Assembly (NCBI GenBank): GCA_963839515.1
Contig: CAWIVN010000006.1
Coordinates: forward strand, 130,289-194,288
From: Fredericiella sp963839515
GTDB taxonomy: Bacteria > Chloroflexota > Anaerolineae > Caldilineales > Caldilineaceae
DNA: 64,000 nt
Direction: 5' to 3'
Part shown: positions 50,129 to 58,069 of the stretch, piece by piece
How the letters are laid out: every line of letters begins with the position of its first letter
Numbering within the stretch: the stretch's first letter is position 1
Notes under the pieces: model-generated
Seen by the model: the letters and a program-made list of their open reading frames with translations, nothing else
The model's database searches: none
What the model was told of the DNA's origin: nothing
Program-made: the position numbers and the translations under genes

Positions 50129-50377
50129 ATGGCCGACAACAGTACGTTCGAGCGCGTCCGCGCAATCATCGTCGATCAACTTGGCGTGGACCCCAGCGAA
50201 GTCACCATGGAAGCCAATTTCCGTGATGATCTGGAAGCCGACAGCTTGGACTTAGTCGAACTAATTATGGCCTTCGAAGAGGAGTTCGGCGGCGAGATCA
50301 ACGACGACGATGCACAAAAGATCACCACAGTCGGCGACGCTGTTCGCTTCCTGGATGTAGCTTCTACCCAGGCGTAA
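50129..50377 (+). CDS. acpP: Acyl carrier protein
   Basis: 82 residues. The phosphopantetheine Ser is S39 in EADSLDLVELIMAFEEEFG, and the acidic helix II that docks fatty-acid enzymes is typical. It carries growing acyl chains in type II fatty-acid synthesis. AGAGGAGA is 10 nt upstream of ATG 50129. It stands alone here rather than in a fab cluster, with its own promoter and terminator. Confidence 0.95.
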   Translation: MADNSTFERVRAIIVDQLGVDPSEVTMEANFRDDLEADSLDLVELIMAFEEEFGGEINDDDAQKITTVGDAVRFLDVASTQA

Positions 50378-50390
50378 GACCCGAAACAAC

Positions 50391-50429
50391 AAAACGGCGG
50401 GTTAGCGGCATTTGCCGCCCCGCCGTTTT
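50391..50429. terminator. Intrinsic terminator after acpP
   Basis: AAAACGGCGGG (50391-50401) pairs with CCCGCCGTTTT (50419-50429), with an inner stem GCGGCA/TGCCGC. The A- and T-tracts allow use in both directions, for acpP and the convergent lexA. Confidence 0.85.
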
Positions 50430-50506
50430 TCGTTGCCTGCCGATCCTGCCCGCTGCGGGCGATGCGGAACGCGTAAATTCCCTTCCTCAAACCCGTTGCC
50501 AGCCCT

Positions 50507-51226
50507 CTAGTGCAATAATCGAATCACCGACACAACCTTGCCGTTGATGCGCACCTTTTCCGCCGGCCGAATGATTGGCTTGAACTGCGGATTCGGGTTT
50601 GCCGGCTGTAGACGCACATTGCGCCCCTCACGAAACAGAAACTTGAGCGTCGTTTCGTCGTCGCCATCGATCCAGGCTGCCACCATGTCGCCGTCGTCGG
50701 CCGTGTTTTGGTGGCGCAGTATGACGATGTCGCCATCCAGCACACTGGCGTCGATCATCGAGTCACCCTGCACTCGCAGCGCGAACAGCTGCTGGTTTGC
50801 GCCAAGCAGACCCTCGGCCAGTTCGATCCAGTCCTCGGCGGCAGCCGGATCGATCGCCTCAACTTGGATCGGATTGCCGGCTGCAATCTTGCCTAAGATG
50901 GGCACGCGCACACGGCGCCCATCCAGCGCCGCATCGTAAGCACGGCGGGCCGACGCCAGCTTCACCGTACCATTGCCTCCATTAGCGCCCGTAATGCCTA
51001 AGTCCGCCAGTTTGGCGCGGTTAAGGCTCAATCCACGGCTTACTTCGCGCTGGCGTGTGAGCAGATTCATGTCCTCAAGCTTGGCAAGGTTGTAGTTCAC
51101 CACCGACGTGCTGGTGATGCCTACCTCTTCCCCAATCTCGCGGATAGTCGGCGGGTAGTCATGAACTTCGGTAAAGTCCATGATAAACCCTAAGATGCGC
51201 CGTTGGCGGTCGGAAAGTGACGACAT
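50507..51226 (-). CDS. lexA: SOS regulator LexA
   Basis: 239 residues. The winged-helix DNA-binding domain (1-72) has LSDRQRRILGFI and YPPTIREIGEEVGITSTSVV. The S24 self-cleavage domain keeps the scissile Ala116-Gly117 (GKIAAGNP), Ser156 (GDSMID) and Lys195 (LKFLF). A 25-residue Gly-rich linker separates the two. It represses DNA-damage genes and is cleaved on RecA filaments. ATG 51226 (MSSLSDRQ) is chosen by alignment. Its own promoter region carries operator-like sites. recO and a MazG-like gene lie upstream on the same strand. Confidence 0.95.
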   Translation of the reverse strand: MSSLSDRQRRILGFIMDFTEVHDYPPTIREIGEEVGITSTSVVNYNLAKLEDMNLLTRQREVSRGLSLNRAKLADLGITGANGGNGTVKLASARRAYDAALDGRRVRVPILGKIAAGNPIQVEAIDPAAAEDWIELAEGLLGANQQLFALRVQGDSMIDASVLDGDIVILRHQNTADDGDMVAAWIDGDDETTLKFLFREGRNVRLQPANPNPQFKPIIRPAEKVRINGKVVSVIRLLH

Positions 51227-51246
51227 ATTTGGACCCTTATCCCAAA

Positions 51247-51324
51247 GAACGTTTGTTTTTCCCAATTATCCCAAACTATACACGAACATTTGTGCGATGT
51301 CAATAGTGAAAAGCACGTTTGTTC
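51247..51324 (-). promoter_or_regulatory. lexA promoter with three LexA-box-like operators
   Basis: On the reverse strand TTGACA (51298-51303), a 17-nt spacer and TATAGT (51275-51280) make a strong promoter. Three sites share the form G(A/C)AC-N4-GT(T/G)(T/C): GAACGTTTGTTT (51247-51258), GAACATTTGTGC (51284-51295) and GCACGTTTGTTC (51313-51324). The middle one lies between the -35 and -10 boxes. This resembles the GAAC-N4-GTTC box of Gram-positive LexA, and indicates autoregulation. Confidence 0.68.
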
Positions 51325-51331
51325 TGGGATA

Positions 51332-51733
51332 TCAGCCATTTTCTGGGGAAAAGTCGAGTCCGGCGCTGCGCAGATAGGCGCGGTAGCGAGCCCGATAGGC
51401 TTCTGTGTCGGTGGGACCGGTAGCAGGGTCGGGAAAGCGTGTGTCCGCCTTGTGTTGGCCGCGCATCATTGCCTCTTCCATATCGATCCCGCACAAGTAA
51501 GCAATCTTGAACAACATTACCTGCAGATCGCTCAGCTCAAGCGCCAGGTCGTCACGCAGAGCGGCCGGGTCGGCCGGTTCTGGCGCACGATAACCCTCAA
51601 TCATCTGCACGATTTTGCTGATCTCGCCTAGCTCCTCCAGCGCGTGCATGAGCGTATGGCCAAGCGTCACCTGTTCCCAGGTACGCGACGTATCCCACTC
51701 TTCCAACCAGGCCTGGTACTCACGAATGTGCAT
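51332..51733 (-). CDS. MazG-like nucleotide pyrophosphohydrolase superfamily protein
   Basis: 133 residues from ATG 51733. The metal-binding pattern of the all-alpha NTP-PPase fold is visible: HALEELGEISKIVQ (E-x-x-E) and LALELSDLQVMLFKIAY (E-x-x-D). Relatives hydrolyse non-canonical or excess (d)NTPs to NMP. The gene starts 2 nt after the recO stop and lies just upstream of the lexA promoter, so a role in genome maintenance is plausible but unproven. Confidence 0.75.
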   Translation of the reverse strand: MHIREYQAWLEEWDTSRTWEQVTLGHTLMHALEELGEISKIVQMIEGYRAPEPADPAALRDDLALELSDLQVMLFKIAYLCGIDMEEAMMRGQHKADTRFPDPATGPTDTEAYRARYRAYLRSAGLDFSPENG

Positions 51734-51735
51734 GC

Positions 51736-52581
51736 CTATGATCCTTGTTGCTGCCGCACATGATCCAGCCGGCGCAGAAAATCGGTGGAGCGCAGCCGCC
51801 GTTCCAACACATGGCTCAAGTAGCGCTGCAACAACGTATCCACCTGGCGTGCAATCGGGGGACGCACGTTTAGCCGCTGCACCTCCAGCCAAGGCTGGCT
51901 TTGCAGGTAACGCAGCACCTTGAGCACGTCGACAGGAATCGCTTCGACGTCACTGCGCAGCGCGCCACAACGCGCGCAAAACACGCCGCCTTCGTTCAAG
52001 CTGAAGAAATTGGCGGCCGGTTCGATGGGAGCATCACAGCCCAAGCAGTTGAAGAATTGGGGTTGAAAGCCGGCCAGGCTCAATAGGTGCAGGTCAAACC
52101 AACGCAGCAGGTTGGATGGCAGTTCGCGGAGGAAAGCAGGTATTGCCTCGCCGGCGGCGGGTGGTTCGCCCGCCGGAGTGCCGGGCCCCGCTGCCTCATC
52201 CAACTGGCGCAAAACAAACAGCGCCAACTCCCAAAGCGGACGATTCTCGTCGCCGCTGTCGCTAAATGCATCGACTAACTCGCATGCATAGGATGCCTGG
52301 CCAATGGCGTCCAAGTTCTCACGCAGATGGCGGAAGCTTTCCACCGTCGTGGCTTCAGTGATCAGGTCCCAAGTGCGGGCTTGCGCCACCATCACGTGAG
52401 CGTGGGTGAATGGTTCGAGGTGACCAGACTTACGGCTGACCGTCTTGCGCACCCCCTTGGCCAGCAGCTCGATCTTGCCCTCACTGGGCGTAAGAACCGT
52501 GAGCAAGCGGTCGGCGTCTGCGACGTCGCGGCGACGCAGCACGAGGACATGGGTAGAGCGAACACGTGTTCTTTCTGCCAT
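51736..52581 (-). CDS. recO: DNA repair protein RecO
   Basis: 281 residues. An N-terminal OB domain (VLVLRRRDVADADRLLTVLTP and GKIELLAKGVRK) is followed by a helical domain with a four-cysteine zinc site, CLGCDAP and CARCG. RecO loads RecA onto SSB-coated DNA with RecR. A disordered Pro/Gly insert lies near residue 135. ATG 52581 is supported by a TATAAT box only 6 nt upstream. The MazG-like gene follows directly. Confidence 0.92.
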   Translation of the reverse strand: MAERTRVRSTHVLVLRRRDVADADRLLTVLTPSEGKIELLAKGVRKTVSRKSGHLEPFTHAHVMVAQARTWDLITEATTVESFRHLRENLDAIGQASYACELVDAFSDSGDENRPLWELALFVLRQLDEAAGPGTPAGEPPAAGEAIPAFLRELPSNLLRWFDLHLLSLAGFQPQFFNCLGCDAPIEPAANFFSLNEGGVFCARCGALRSDVEAIPVDVLKVLRYLQSQPWLEVQRLNVRPPIARQVDTLLQRYLSHVLERRLRSTDFLRRLDHVRQQQGS

Positions 52582-52587
52582 TCCCGC

Positions 52588-52593
52588 ATTATA
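52588..52593 (-). promoter_or_regulatory. -10 box, probable leaderless promoter of recO
   Basis: Reverse-strand TATAAT ends 6 nt before ATG 52581. No ribosome-binding site fits in between, so recO is probably translated from a leaderless mRNA. The cspA terminator lies immediately upstream. Confidence 0.55.
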
Positions 52594-52606
52594 CCGCAGA
52601 AACCAA

Positions 52607-52643
52607 AAAAGGTGGAGAGCGGCGCCTCCACTCTCCACCTTTT
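52607..52643 (-). terminator. Intrinsic terminator of cspA
   Basis: AAAAGGTGGAGAG (52607-52619) pairs with CTCTCCACCTTTT (52631-52643) around an 11-nt loop. On the reverse strand the stem is followed by a run of T, correct for stopping cspA transcription ahead of recO. Confidence 0.82.
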
Positions 52644-52670
52644 ACGACTGAACGAAATGGGTGTGCGGAA

Positions 52671-52883
52671 TCAGATCTTGCGGACGTTCGCGGCCGAGGG
52701 GCCCTTGGGACCCTTCTCGATCGAGAACTCGACGCGGTCACCTTCGGCCAGGCTGCGGAAACCCTCAGTGGCAATGGCAGAATAGTGGACAAACACATCC
52801 TTACCACCTTCAACAGCCAGGAAACCATAGCCCTTGGCATCGTTAAACCACTTGACAGTGCCGGTGACTCGTTGCTCGCTCAT
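52671..52883 (-). CDS. cspA: Cold-shock domain protein
   Basis: 70 residues, a single cold-shock domain. RNP1 (KGYGFL) and RNP2 (VFVHY) are intact, so it should bind single-stranded RNA or DNA as a chaperone. AGAGGAG lies 9 nt upstream of ATG 52883. It is a monocistronic gene with its own terminator. No long 5' leader of the E. coli cspA type could be shown. Confidence 0.96.
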   Translation of the reverse strand: MSEQRVTGTVKWFNDAKGYGFLAVEGGKDVFVHYSAIATEGFRSLAEGDRVEFSIEKGPKGPSAANVRKI

Positions 52884-53099
52884 AGGTTAGTACTCCTCTG
52901 CTTCTTTACTACGGGTCTACAACATGGTACGGGATGATGCCAGATGACCGCAGATCCCTCCCTCACACACAAAAACGCCGCCCAGGCTGTCAAGTCCGGC
53001 GGCGCCAATCCTGCTGGGTCAGAACTTACGACATCTTGCCGTGTTACAATAGCGCAAATAACCCCGTCTGTCAAGTAGTTCATCACAGGAAATTGTGCT

Positions 53100-53915
53100 A
53101 TGAATACAGATACAAAAGGCAACATCGTGGTTGTATTGGACCGCCCCCAGGACGCAGTCAACATTGGGGCTGTCGTGCGCGCCGTCAAGAATATGGGCTT
53201 TTCACAGCTGCGCCTTGTAAACCCGCGCCCTTTCGACCAATCCGAACTGGCACGGGTCGCCCATCACGCCGAAGACGTCATCGTCGCCATTGGCGTGTAT
53301 GCTACCCTCGACGAGGCACTGGCCGACGCCGTGTATGTCGTGGGCACGTCCGCAATCGTGCATTCCGGCCGGACCTTGAGGCGTGACATTGAGCCGCTTA
53401 GCCGGGAGTTGCTGCAGAGAGCCCAAGGTGGTCCCGTGGCGCTGCTCTTCGGCACGGAAGACGATGGGCTGGATACTGTCGCCCTTGACCGTTGCCACAG
53501 CATCGCGGCCCTGCCTACCAGTCCAACCTACCCCGCGCTCAACCTGGCCCAATCGGTGCTGCTGTTTTTGTACGAATTGTCCAGGCAGGCAGGCGCGACC
53601 GCCGATCCTCTGTCCCCTGTGCACCCAGCCCAGGCCGAGGCGTCGCCCCAGAGGGTGCCCCAGGCCATGCTGGAGCAGCTGTTTACACTAGCAGAGGAGG
53701 CGCTGGGAGGCATCGGCTTCTTCAAATACAATCCGCAGGCTGTGATGCGCACCCTGCGCCAGCTCGCCTATCGCGTCGAATTGCAGCCGCAGGAAGCAGC
53801 GCTTCTCATGGCGATCGCACGCCAGGCCGTCTTTGCCGCGGAGCAGCATAATAGCCGTGCTGGTGCTCTCGGCGATCCTGGCGGTACACAGAATAAAACG
53901 GCCGGCGTCGCATGA
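53100..53915 (+). CDS. trmJ: TrmJ-type tRNA/rRNA 2'-O-methyltransferase
   Basis: 271 residues of the SPOUT superfamily. The motifs of the TrmJ branch are present: RPQDAVNIGAVVRAVKNMGF, LLFGTEDDGL, and ALPTSPTYPALNLAQSVLLFLYEL. TrmJ methylates position 32 of tRNAs; a related rRNA role is possible. The C-terminal 110 residues form a helical tail that continues past the usual end. Its stop codon lies within the loop of the tRNA-Glu terminator hairpin. A TACAAT box is at 53045-53050. Confidence 0.85.
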   Translation: MNTDTKGNIVVVLDRPQDAVNIGAVVRAVKNMGFSQLRLVNPRPFDQSELARVAHHAEDVIVAIGVYATLDEALADAVYVVGTSAIVHSGRTLRRDIEPLSRELLQRAQGGPVALLFGTEDDGLDTVALDRCHSIAALPTSPTYPALNLAQSVLLFLYELSRQAGATADPLSPVHPAQAEASPQRVPQAMLEQLFTLAEEALGGIGFFKYNPQAVMRTLRQLAYRVELQPQEAALLMAIARQAVFAAEQHNSRAGALGDPGGTQNKTAGVA

Positions 53916-53923
53916 CGCCGGCC
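53900..53923 (-). terminator. Intrinsic terminator of tRNA-Glu, inside the trmJ 3' end
   Basis: GGCCGGCGTC (53900-53909) pairs with GACGCCGGCC (53914-53923) around GCAT. On the reverse strand it is followed by GTTTTATTC. It overlaps the last codons and the stop of the convergent trmJ gene. Confidence 0.75.
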
Positions 53924-53938
53924 ATCTTTGCTGAGCAG

Positions 53939-54011
<73 letters not shown>

Positions 54012-54110
54012 ATGCCACTCACAGGACTCAGCATGTAGGATTGTAGCCGTTCCCTGCCTCTTCCGTCAAATCCGGCTCTCTCTGGGGGTATTTTCCACCC
54101 CCCAGCGCCT

Positions 54111-55550
54111 ATGGTAGACTTTCTCGTACCTGCGCCTACCCAGGCGCCGGCTTCTTGTCGATACGAGGAGTTGCTATTGGATCATTATATCGTGGCAAGC
54201 GTGCAGCAGCGGCTGCGCCTTCCCCGGACGCTTGACGAGCTCAGCGAGCTGCAACGCCGTTTTCTGCGTGCCGCCCAGGCCAAGAACGCCCGTCTTGTCG
54301 TCTTTCCCGAACTGGGCGGTTTGATGCTCGCAGCGCCCATGTTGGCGGACTTTCGTTCGCGACTGCTCAAGCACGCCGATCAAGGACGACGCGTGCGGGC
54401 AACAAACTGGCAGCGCTTCACCGGCCGCGTGGCAGGCGGCGCAGCCGGCTTGCTCAAGGCTAGTTTTGAAGACGCCCTGCATGGCCTGCTCGACGTAGAT
54501 GCCGTTCGCCTGTGGCAAGCCTACTGCGATGTCTACAGCGGGCTGGCGCGCGAGTTCGGCATGGTGCTCGTCGCCCCGTCCATCTATGCCCCCGACCCGA
54601 TCGACGGCGTGATCCGCAACGTCGCGGCGGTCTTTGCCGCCGATGGTTCCCTGCTTGGCACCCAGACCAAGATCATTCTCAACCATGTCGACGAGTCATT
54701 CTGCAGCCCTGGCAGTACTTGGACGACGATTCGCAGCGAGGTCGGGGCATTGGGGATCATGGTGGGCAGCGACGTGTTCTACCCCGAAGTCGGCAGGGCC
54801 TTGGCCTTTCAAGGGGCCGAAGTTCTGGTTGCCCAGGGCGCCAGCCTTTCGCCAACCCTTTACAACAAGCTGCGCTCGGGCACGTTAGCGCGCATGCAGG
54901 ACAACCAGTTGTTTGCCGTTAGCTCTTACCTGGTGGGCGCCAACCAGCTCCAACCTGCCAACGACAGCGCTTTTATCGGGCGATCTGCCATCTTTGCGCC
55001 GCAGGAACTCACGCCGCGCTTCAATGGCGTGTTGGTAGAGATGGGCAACCAGGCATCCGAAGGCGTGGTTACCGCCGAATGGGATTTCGCCGCGCTTAAG
55101 CACCTGTGGGAAACCAGCGAAACGCCGCTGCGCCGTGACCTGCCACTGCCGCAGGTCAACAAGCTGTTGGCGGCGCTCTACGAGCAGTTGCGCGGCATGC
55201 CTAGGCTTGCCGACGGCGAACCGGCCGAAGACGCGCTGGCCCTCACGGATTCAGCCCGCACAGATCCAGTCGCCATGTCTCAGTCCAACGTGCCCCCCAC
55301 GCTCTCATTGGACGATCTGCCTGTCATCGCCAGCGTTACCGGCCGCTGGCCGCTGCATGAGGTGGCTATAGGCAACAGCCCCGTGCAAGAAGCCGTCAGC
55401 GAGTGGAAGCCGCCGAGCACCAGCCATCAAGCGCCGGCCATCGTGCCGCTGCACCCGAATAGCACGACGGACTTCGAGGAGGAAACGGACGAGATGGATG
55501 CGCTCGACGACTCGAGCACCGATGACTCTGCTACTGCGGCGACCACGTAG
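54111..55550 (+). CDS. Nitrilase-fold protein lacking the catalytic cysteine
   Basis: 479 residues. The carbon-nitrogen hydrolase fold is recognisable: the Glu is E67 in VVFPELGG, and the Lys is K187 in GTQTKIILNH. The nucleophile motif, normally G-x3-C-x-D-x-x-(F/Y)-P-E, reads GIMVGSDVFYPE (215-226), with Gly219 in the Cys position. So classical amidase activity is unlikely. The C-terminal 120 residues are acidic and Ser/Thr-rich, without recognised fold. TTG 54177 follows GAGGAG by 6 nt and is a credible start instead of ATG 54111. It overlaps the convergent TolB-like gene by 20 nt. Confidence 0.7.
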   Translation: MVDFLVPAPTQAPASCRYEELLLDHYIVASVQQRLRLPRTLDELSELQRRFLRAAQAKNARLVVFPELGGLMLAAPMLADFRSRLLKHADQGRRVRATNWQRFTGRVAGGAAGLLKASFEDALHGLLDVDAVRLWQAYCDVYSGLAREFGMVLVAPSIYAPDPIDGVIRNVAAVFAADGSLLGTQTKIILNHVDESFCSPGSTWTTIRSEVGALGIMVGSDVFYPEVGRALAFQGAEVLVAQGASLSPTLYNKLRSGTLARMQDNQLFAVSSYLVGANQLQPANDSAFIGRSAIFAPQELTPRFNGVLVEMGNQASEGVVTAEWDFAALKHLWETSETPLRRDLPLPQVNKLLAALYEQLRGMPRLADGEPAEDALALTDSARTDPVAMSQSNVPPTLSLDDLPVIASVTGRWPLHEVAIGNSPVQEAVSEWKPPSTSHQAPAIVPLHPNSTTDFEEETDEMDALDDSSTDDSATAATT

Positions 55551-56805
55551 CCAGCACTCCCGAACCCAGGCTGACAGGCGACGGAGCATCATCGCCGATG
55601 GGCTGCACCCAAATGCCGCTCTCGCCGTTCTCCAGCGTACCAGAAAATACGAACGCGTCGCTGCTCGGTGACCAGATGCGGTGGCTCTGTGCGTACTGGT
55701 CAAAGAACGGCAGGTAGTTCTGCATCAGCTCTTGGGACGGGAAGAAGCCCGCGTACTGGCGCGTGGCCTTGCCATCCCACACATTCCAGCGCAGCCCGAT
55801 CCTCCCATTGACCGTGTCAAGCGTCAGGAAGGCTAATTGGCTCCCATTCGGGCTCCAGTAGAAAGCCAGTACCGGCCGATCACTCAGTTCACGCGTCCGC
55901 TGTGTCTCGACATCCACCACGTACAATGGCCCCAACGTGCTTGCTTCCACCTCGGCATCGGTAGCCACATACGCCACTTGGCGATCGTCAGGGCTGAGCA
56001 AGAACGAGACACGCCCCTCGTAATTCGTCAGATCCTGTAGCGGCTGACCCGCCACGTCCGTCACCAGCAGGCGCTGCGTTTGATCGTCGGCGATGGCATA
56101 AACCAGTTGTTTGCCGTCGGCCGACCACTGCGGCGCCGAGAAGGCGCCACCGGAAATCACGAGCGACTGCGTGTCTCGACCATCTGGGCTTGTGTCGTAT
56201 ACTTCGACACGTTCGTTGTCAATATGCGCTAGCAGTTGGTTGCCGTCCGGCGACCAAGAGAAGTAGAAAGGCTGGCCGGCAGCCAACGTCTTGATTGTCT
56301 TGTCTTGCGCCCCAATGTCGACAAGCCGCAAGGCCATGGACGCCTCGTCCACCACGCGCCAACTCGATAGGTAAGCCAGTTGCTGCCCCGTCGGGCTCCA
56401 GAAGATGTAGAACGGCAGGAAGGGCACGTCGAGCACAGTGCGCTCGCTGCCGTCGTAACGGCTTGTGAGCAGGGCTGTCCCGTCACGGGCACGCACATTC
56501 CAGGCGATGCGCTCGCCATCCGGCGACCATGTCGGCTGCCCATAGATTCGTCGCCCTGAGGCATCGTCCGTGAGCGCAAATCGCTCCTTGCCGTTAGGGC
56601 TGGCAATATACAGGTTGCCGTCTATATCCTGCAACAAGATACGGTTGTTGGGATCCGACGGTGGTATGCCGGCTTGGACGGCAGTTGGTCGCAGCAACAA
56701 ACGCTGCGCCTGGTCGCGCAGCGTCGCCGAGCTACATCCAGCCAGAAGCACCAGCAGCAAGGTCAAGAGACCACCCGCCCGCACGTAACGCAACCCCCAA
56801 GTCAT
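55531..56805 (-). CDS. TolB-like beta-propeller lipoprotein
   Basis: 424 residues. A hydrophobic signal ends with LLAGC (Cys 23), marking a lipoprotein. The rest is a WD40-like beta-propeller with repeated SPDGxxIAW units: PTWSPDGERIAWN, FYFSWSPDGNQLLAHI, PQWSADGKQLVYAI and FYWSPNGSQLAFL. The family includes TolB and scaffolds that bind proteins or glycans. The function is unknown. The 3' end overlaps the convergent nitrilase-like gene by 20 nt. Confidence 0.82.
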   Translation of the reverse strand: MTWGLRYVRAGGLLTLLLVLLAGCSSATLRDQAQRLLLRPTAVQAGIPPSDPNNRILLQDIDGNLYIASPNGKERFALTDDASGRRIYGQPTWSPDGERIAWNVRARDGTALLTSRYDGSERTVLDVPFLPFYIFWSPTGQQLAYLSSWRVVDEASMALRLVDIGAQDKTIKTLAAGQPFYFSWSPDGNQLLAHIDNERVEVYDTSPDGRDTQSLVISGGAFSAPQWSADGKQLVYAIADDQTQRLLVTDVAGQPLQDLTNYEGRVSFLLSPDDRQVAYVATDAEVEASTLGPLYVVDVETQRTRELSDRPVLAFYWSPNGSQLAFLTLDTVNGRIGLRWNVWDGKATRQYAGFFPSQELMQNYLPFFDQYAQSHRIWSPSSDAFVFSGTLENGESGIWVQPIGDDAPSPVSLGSGVLATWSPQ

Positions 56806-56919
56806 ATGCGCCTCCGGCTAACCTAGTGCCACACAGTCAATGGGGAAATAGTAGTGGGAAAGTCTTAGCCAGTCTGCATAGGTGATTACAAAATAGTGTA
56901 ACCTGGTGTGGAGGCGCAA

Positions 56920-58062
56920 TTAGCGCTTTGCCCTGTTCGGCCGTAAGTACACTGTGATCTCGCTGCGATTATGGAACAGCTGGCGTGCTCCCGCCACCGT
57001 GTAGGTCGATCGCAGAATGTCCAGTGCGTGCTCCAAAATCGGCATGCGACGCGTCTCAGGCAGCTTCAACGTCATGATGGCTGCCCCATGCGGATAAAGC
57101 AGCCGGGCGTACGTCACCATCTGCCGCGCCGAGTCGCGCGCATCCATGCGCATGTCGTTGACGATCAGGTCGAACTGGTCCGGCTCGTCGTGCAGGTACG
57201 CCTCGGCCGTCATCCGCTTGTGGCGTACGCCTGGATCCGAAGTTACCCGTTCGTCGAGGGCGCCAGGGTCGACGGCCGTGACATACTGGCCGTGCTGGCG
57301 CAGCACCCGCGTCCATCCACCCGGCGATGCTCCCAGGTCCAACGCCACGCCACGCGGCGGCAGCTGGACGCCAAAGATCTCAAACGCTTCGAGCAGCTTG
57401 AACTCCGAACGGCTGACTTGCCCCTCTTCGCGCGCAAAGCGCCGCGCGCCGCCTGCCCAATCGGACAGGTTTTGCTGCGGCGTTGATAGCCCAACAAGAC
57501 CGTAGAGCGCCGCATGTGGCCCCGGGTGCAGCTCGCGCGGCAGGCGATCGATCACGGAAAGCGACAACTCGGCGCAGACAATGGAAAGCACCTGTTGCGG
57601 CGATCGCACATCCAGCGTTGCGCCTGTTCTCTCGACCACTGCCTGTGACACGGCCTGATTAACGTCAAAGGGCTTATAGGGCAGCTCGCCCAGCAAGCGC
57701 GTCTGCACCGAAAAGCGCTGTTCAGTGGGCAGTGAAGCGATCAGGACGCCCATATGTGGGCCGGCGAGAGCCTCCGCCAGCTCGTCGGGATCGCCAGGGC
57801 TGTCCCACAGTGCAACGACTTGCTGCACGGGGCAGACATGACGCACGAAAATCGGCGGTGTTGCTTGCCAGGCCGCTACCATTGCTGCGAATGGCTGCAC
57901 GGCATCCACGAGTAGGATGCCTGGCGCCAGGTGCGCAACCACGTGACTATGCGCACTTGCCCGCAGTAGCTCTTGTTCGGCCAGGTCGACCGACCCTTCA
58001 TCACAGGTGAGCACCAGCCAGGTAGTCGCCGGCACAACAGGGGGTGTCAGATTGTCATCCAT
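56920..58062 (-). CDS. RlmM/FtsJ-like rRNA 2'-O-methyltransferase
   Basis: 380 residues. An N-terminal THUMP-like region (1-200) precedes an FtsJ-type domain with the SAM loop VALDLGASPGGWTRVL, then FDLIVNDMRMD and a Lys in IMTLKLPE that fits the K-D-K-E tetrad. This is the architecture of E. coli RlmM, which methylates C2498 of 23S rRNA. ATG 58062 begins 7 nt after the purB stop, so the genes are likely co-transcribed. Confidence 0.82.
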   Translation of the reverse strand: MDDNLTPPVVPATTWLVLTCDEGSVDLAEQELLRASAHSHVVAHLAPGILLVDAVQPFAAMVAAWQATPPIFVRHVCPVQQVVALWDSPGDPDELAEALAGPHMGVLIASLPTEQRFSVQTRLLGELPYKPFDVNQAVSQAVVERTGATLDVRSPQQVLSIVCAELSLSVIDRLPRELHPGPHAALYGLVGLSTPQQNLSDWAGGARRFAREEGQVSRSEFKLLEAFEIFGVQLPPRGVALDLGASPGGWTRVLRQHGQYVTAVDPGALDERVTSDPGVRHKRMTAEAYLHDEPDQFDLIVNDMRMDARDSARQMVTYARLLYPHGAAIMTLKLPETRRMPILEHALDILRSTYTVAGARQLFHNRSEITVYLRPNRAKR

Positions 58063-58069
58063 TAAGGCT

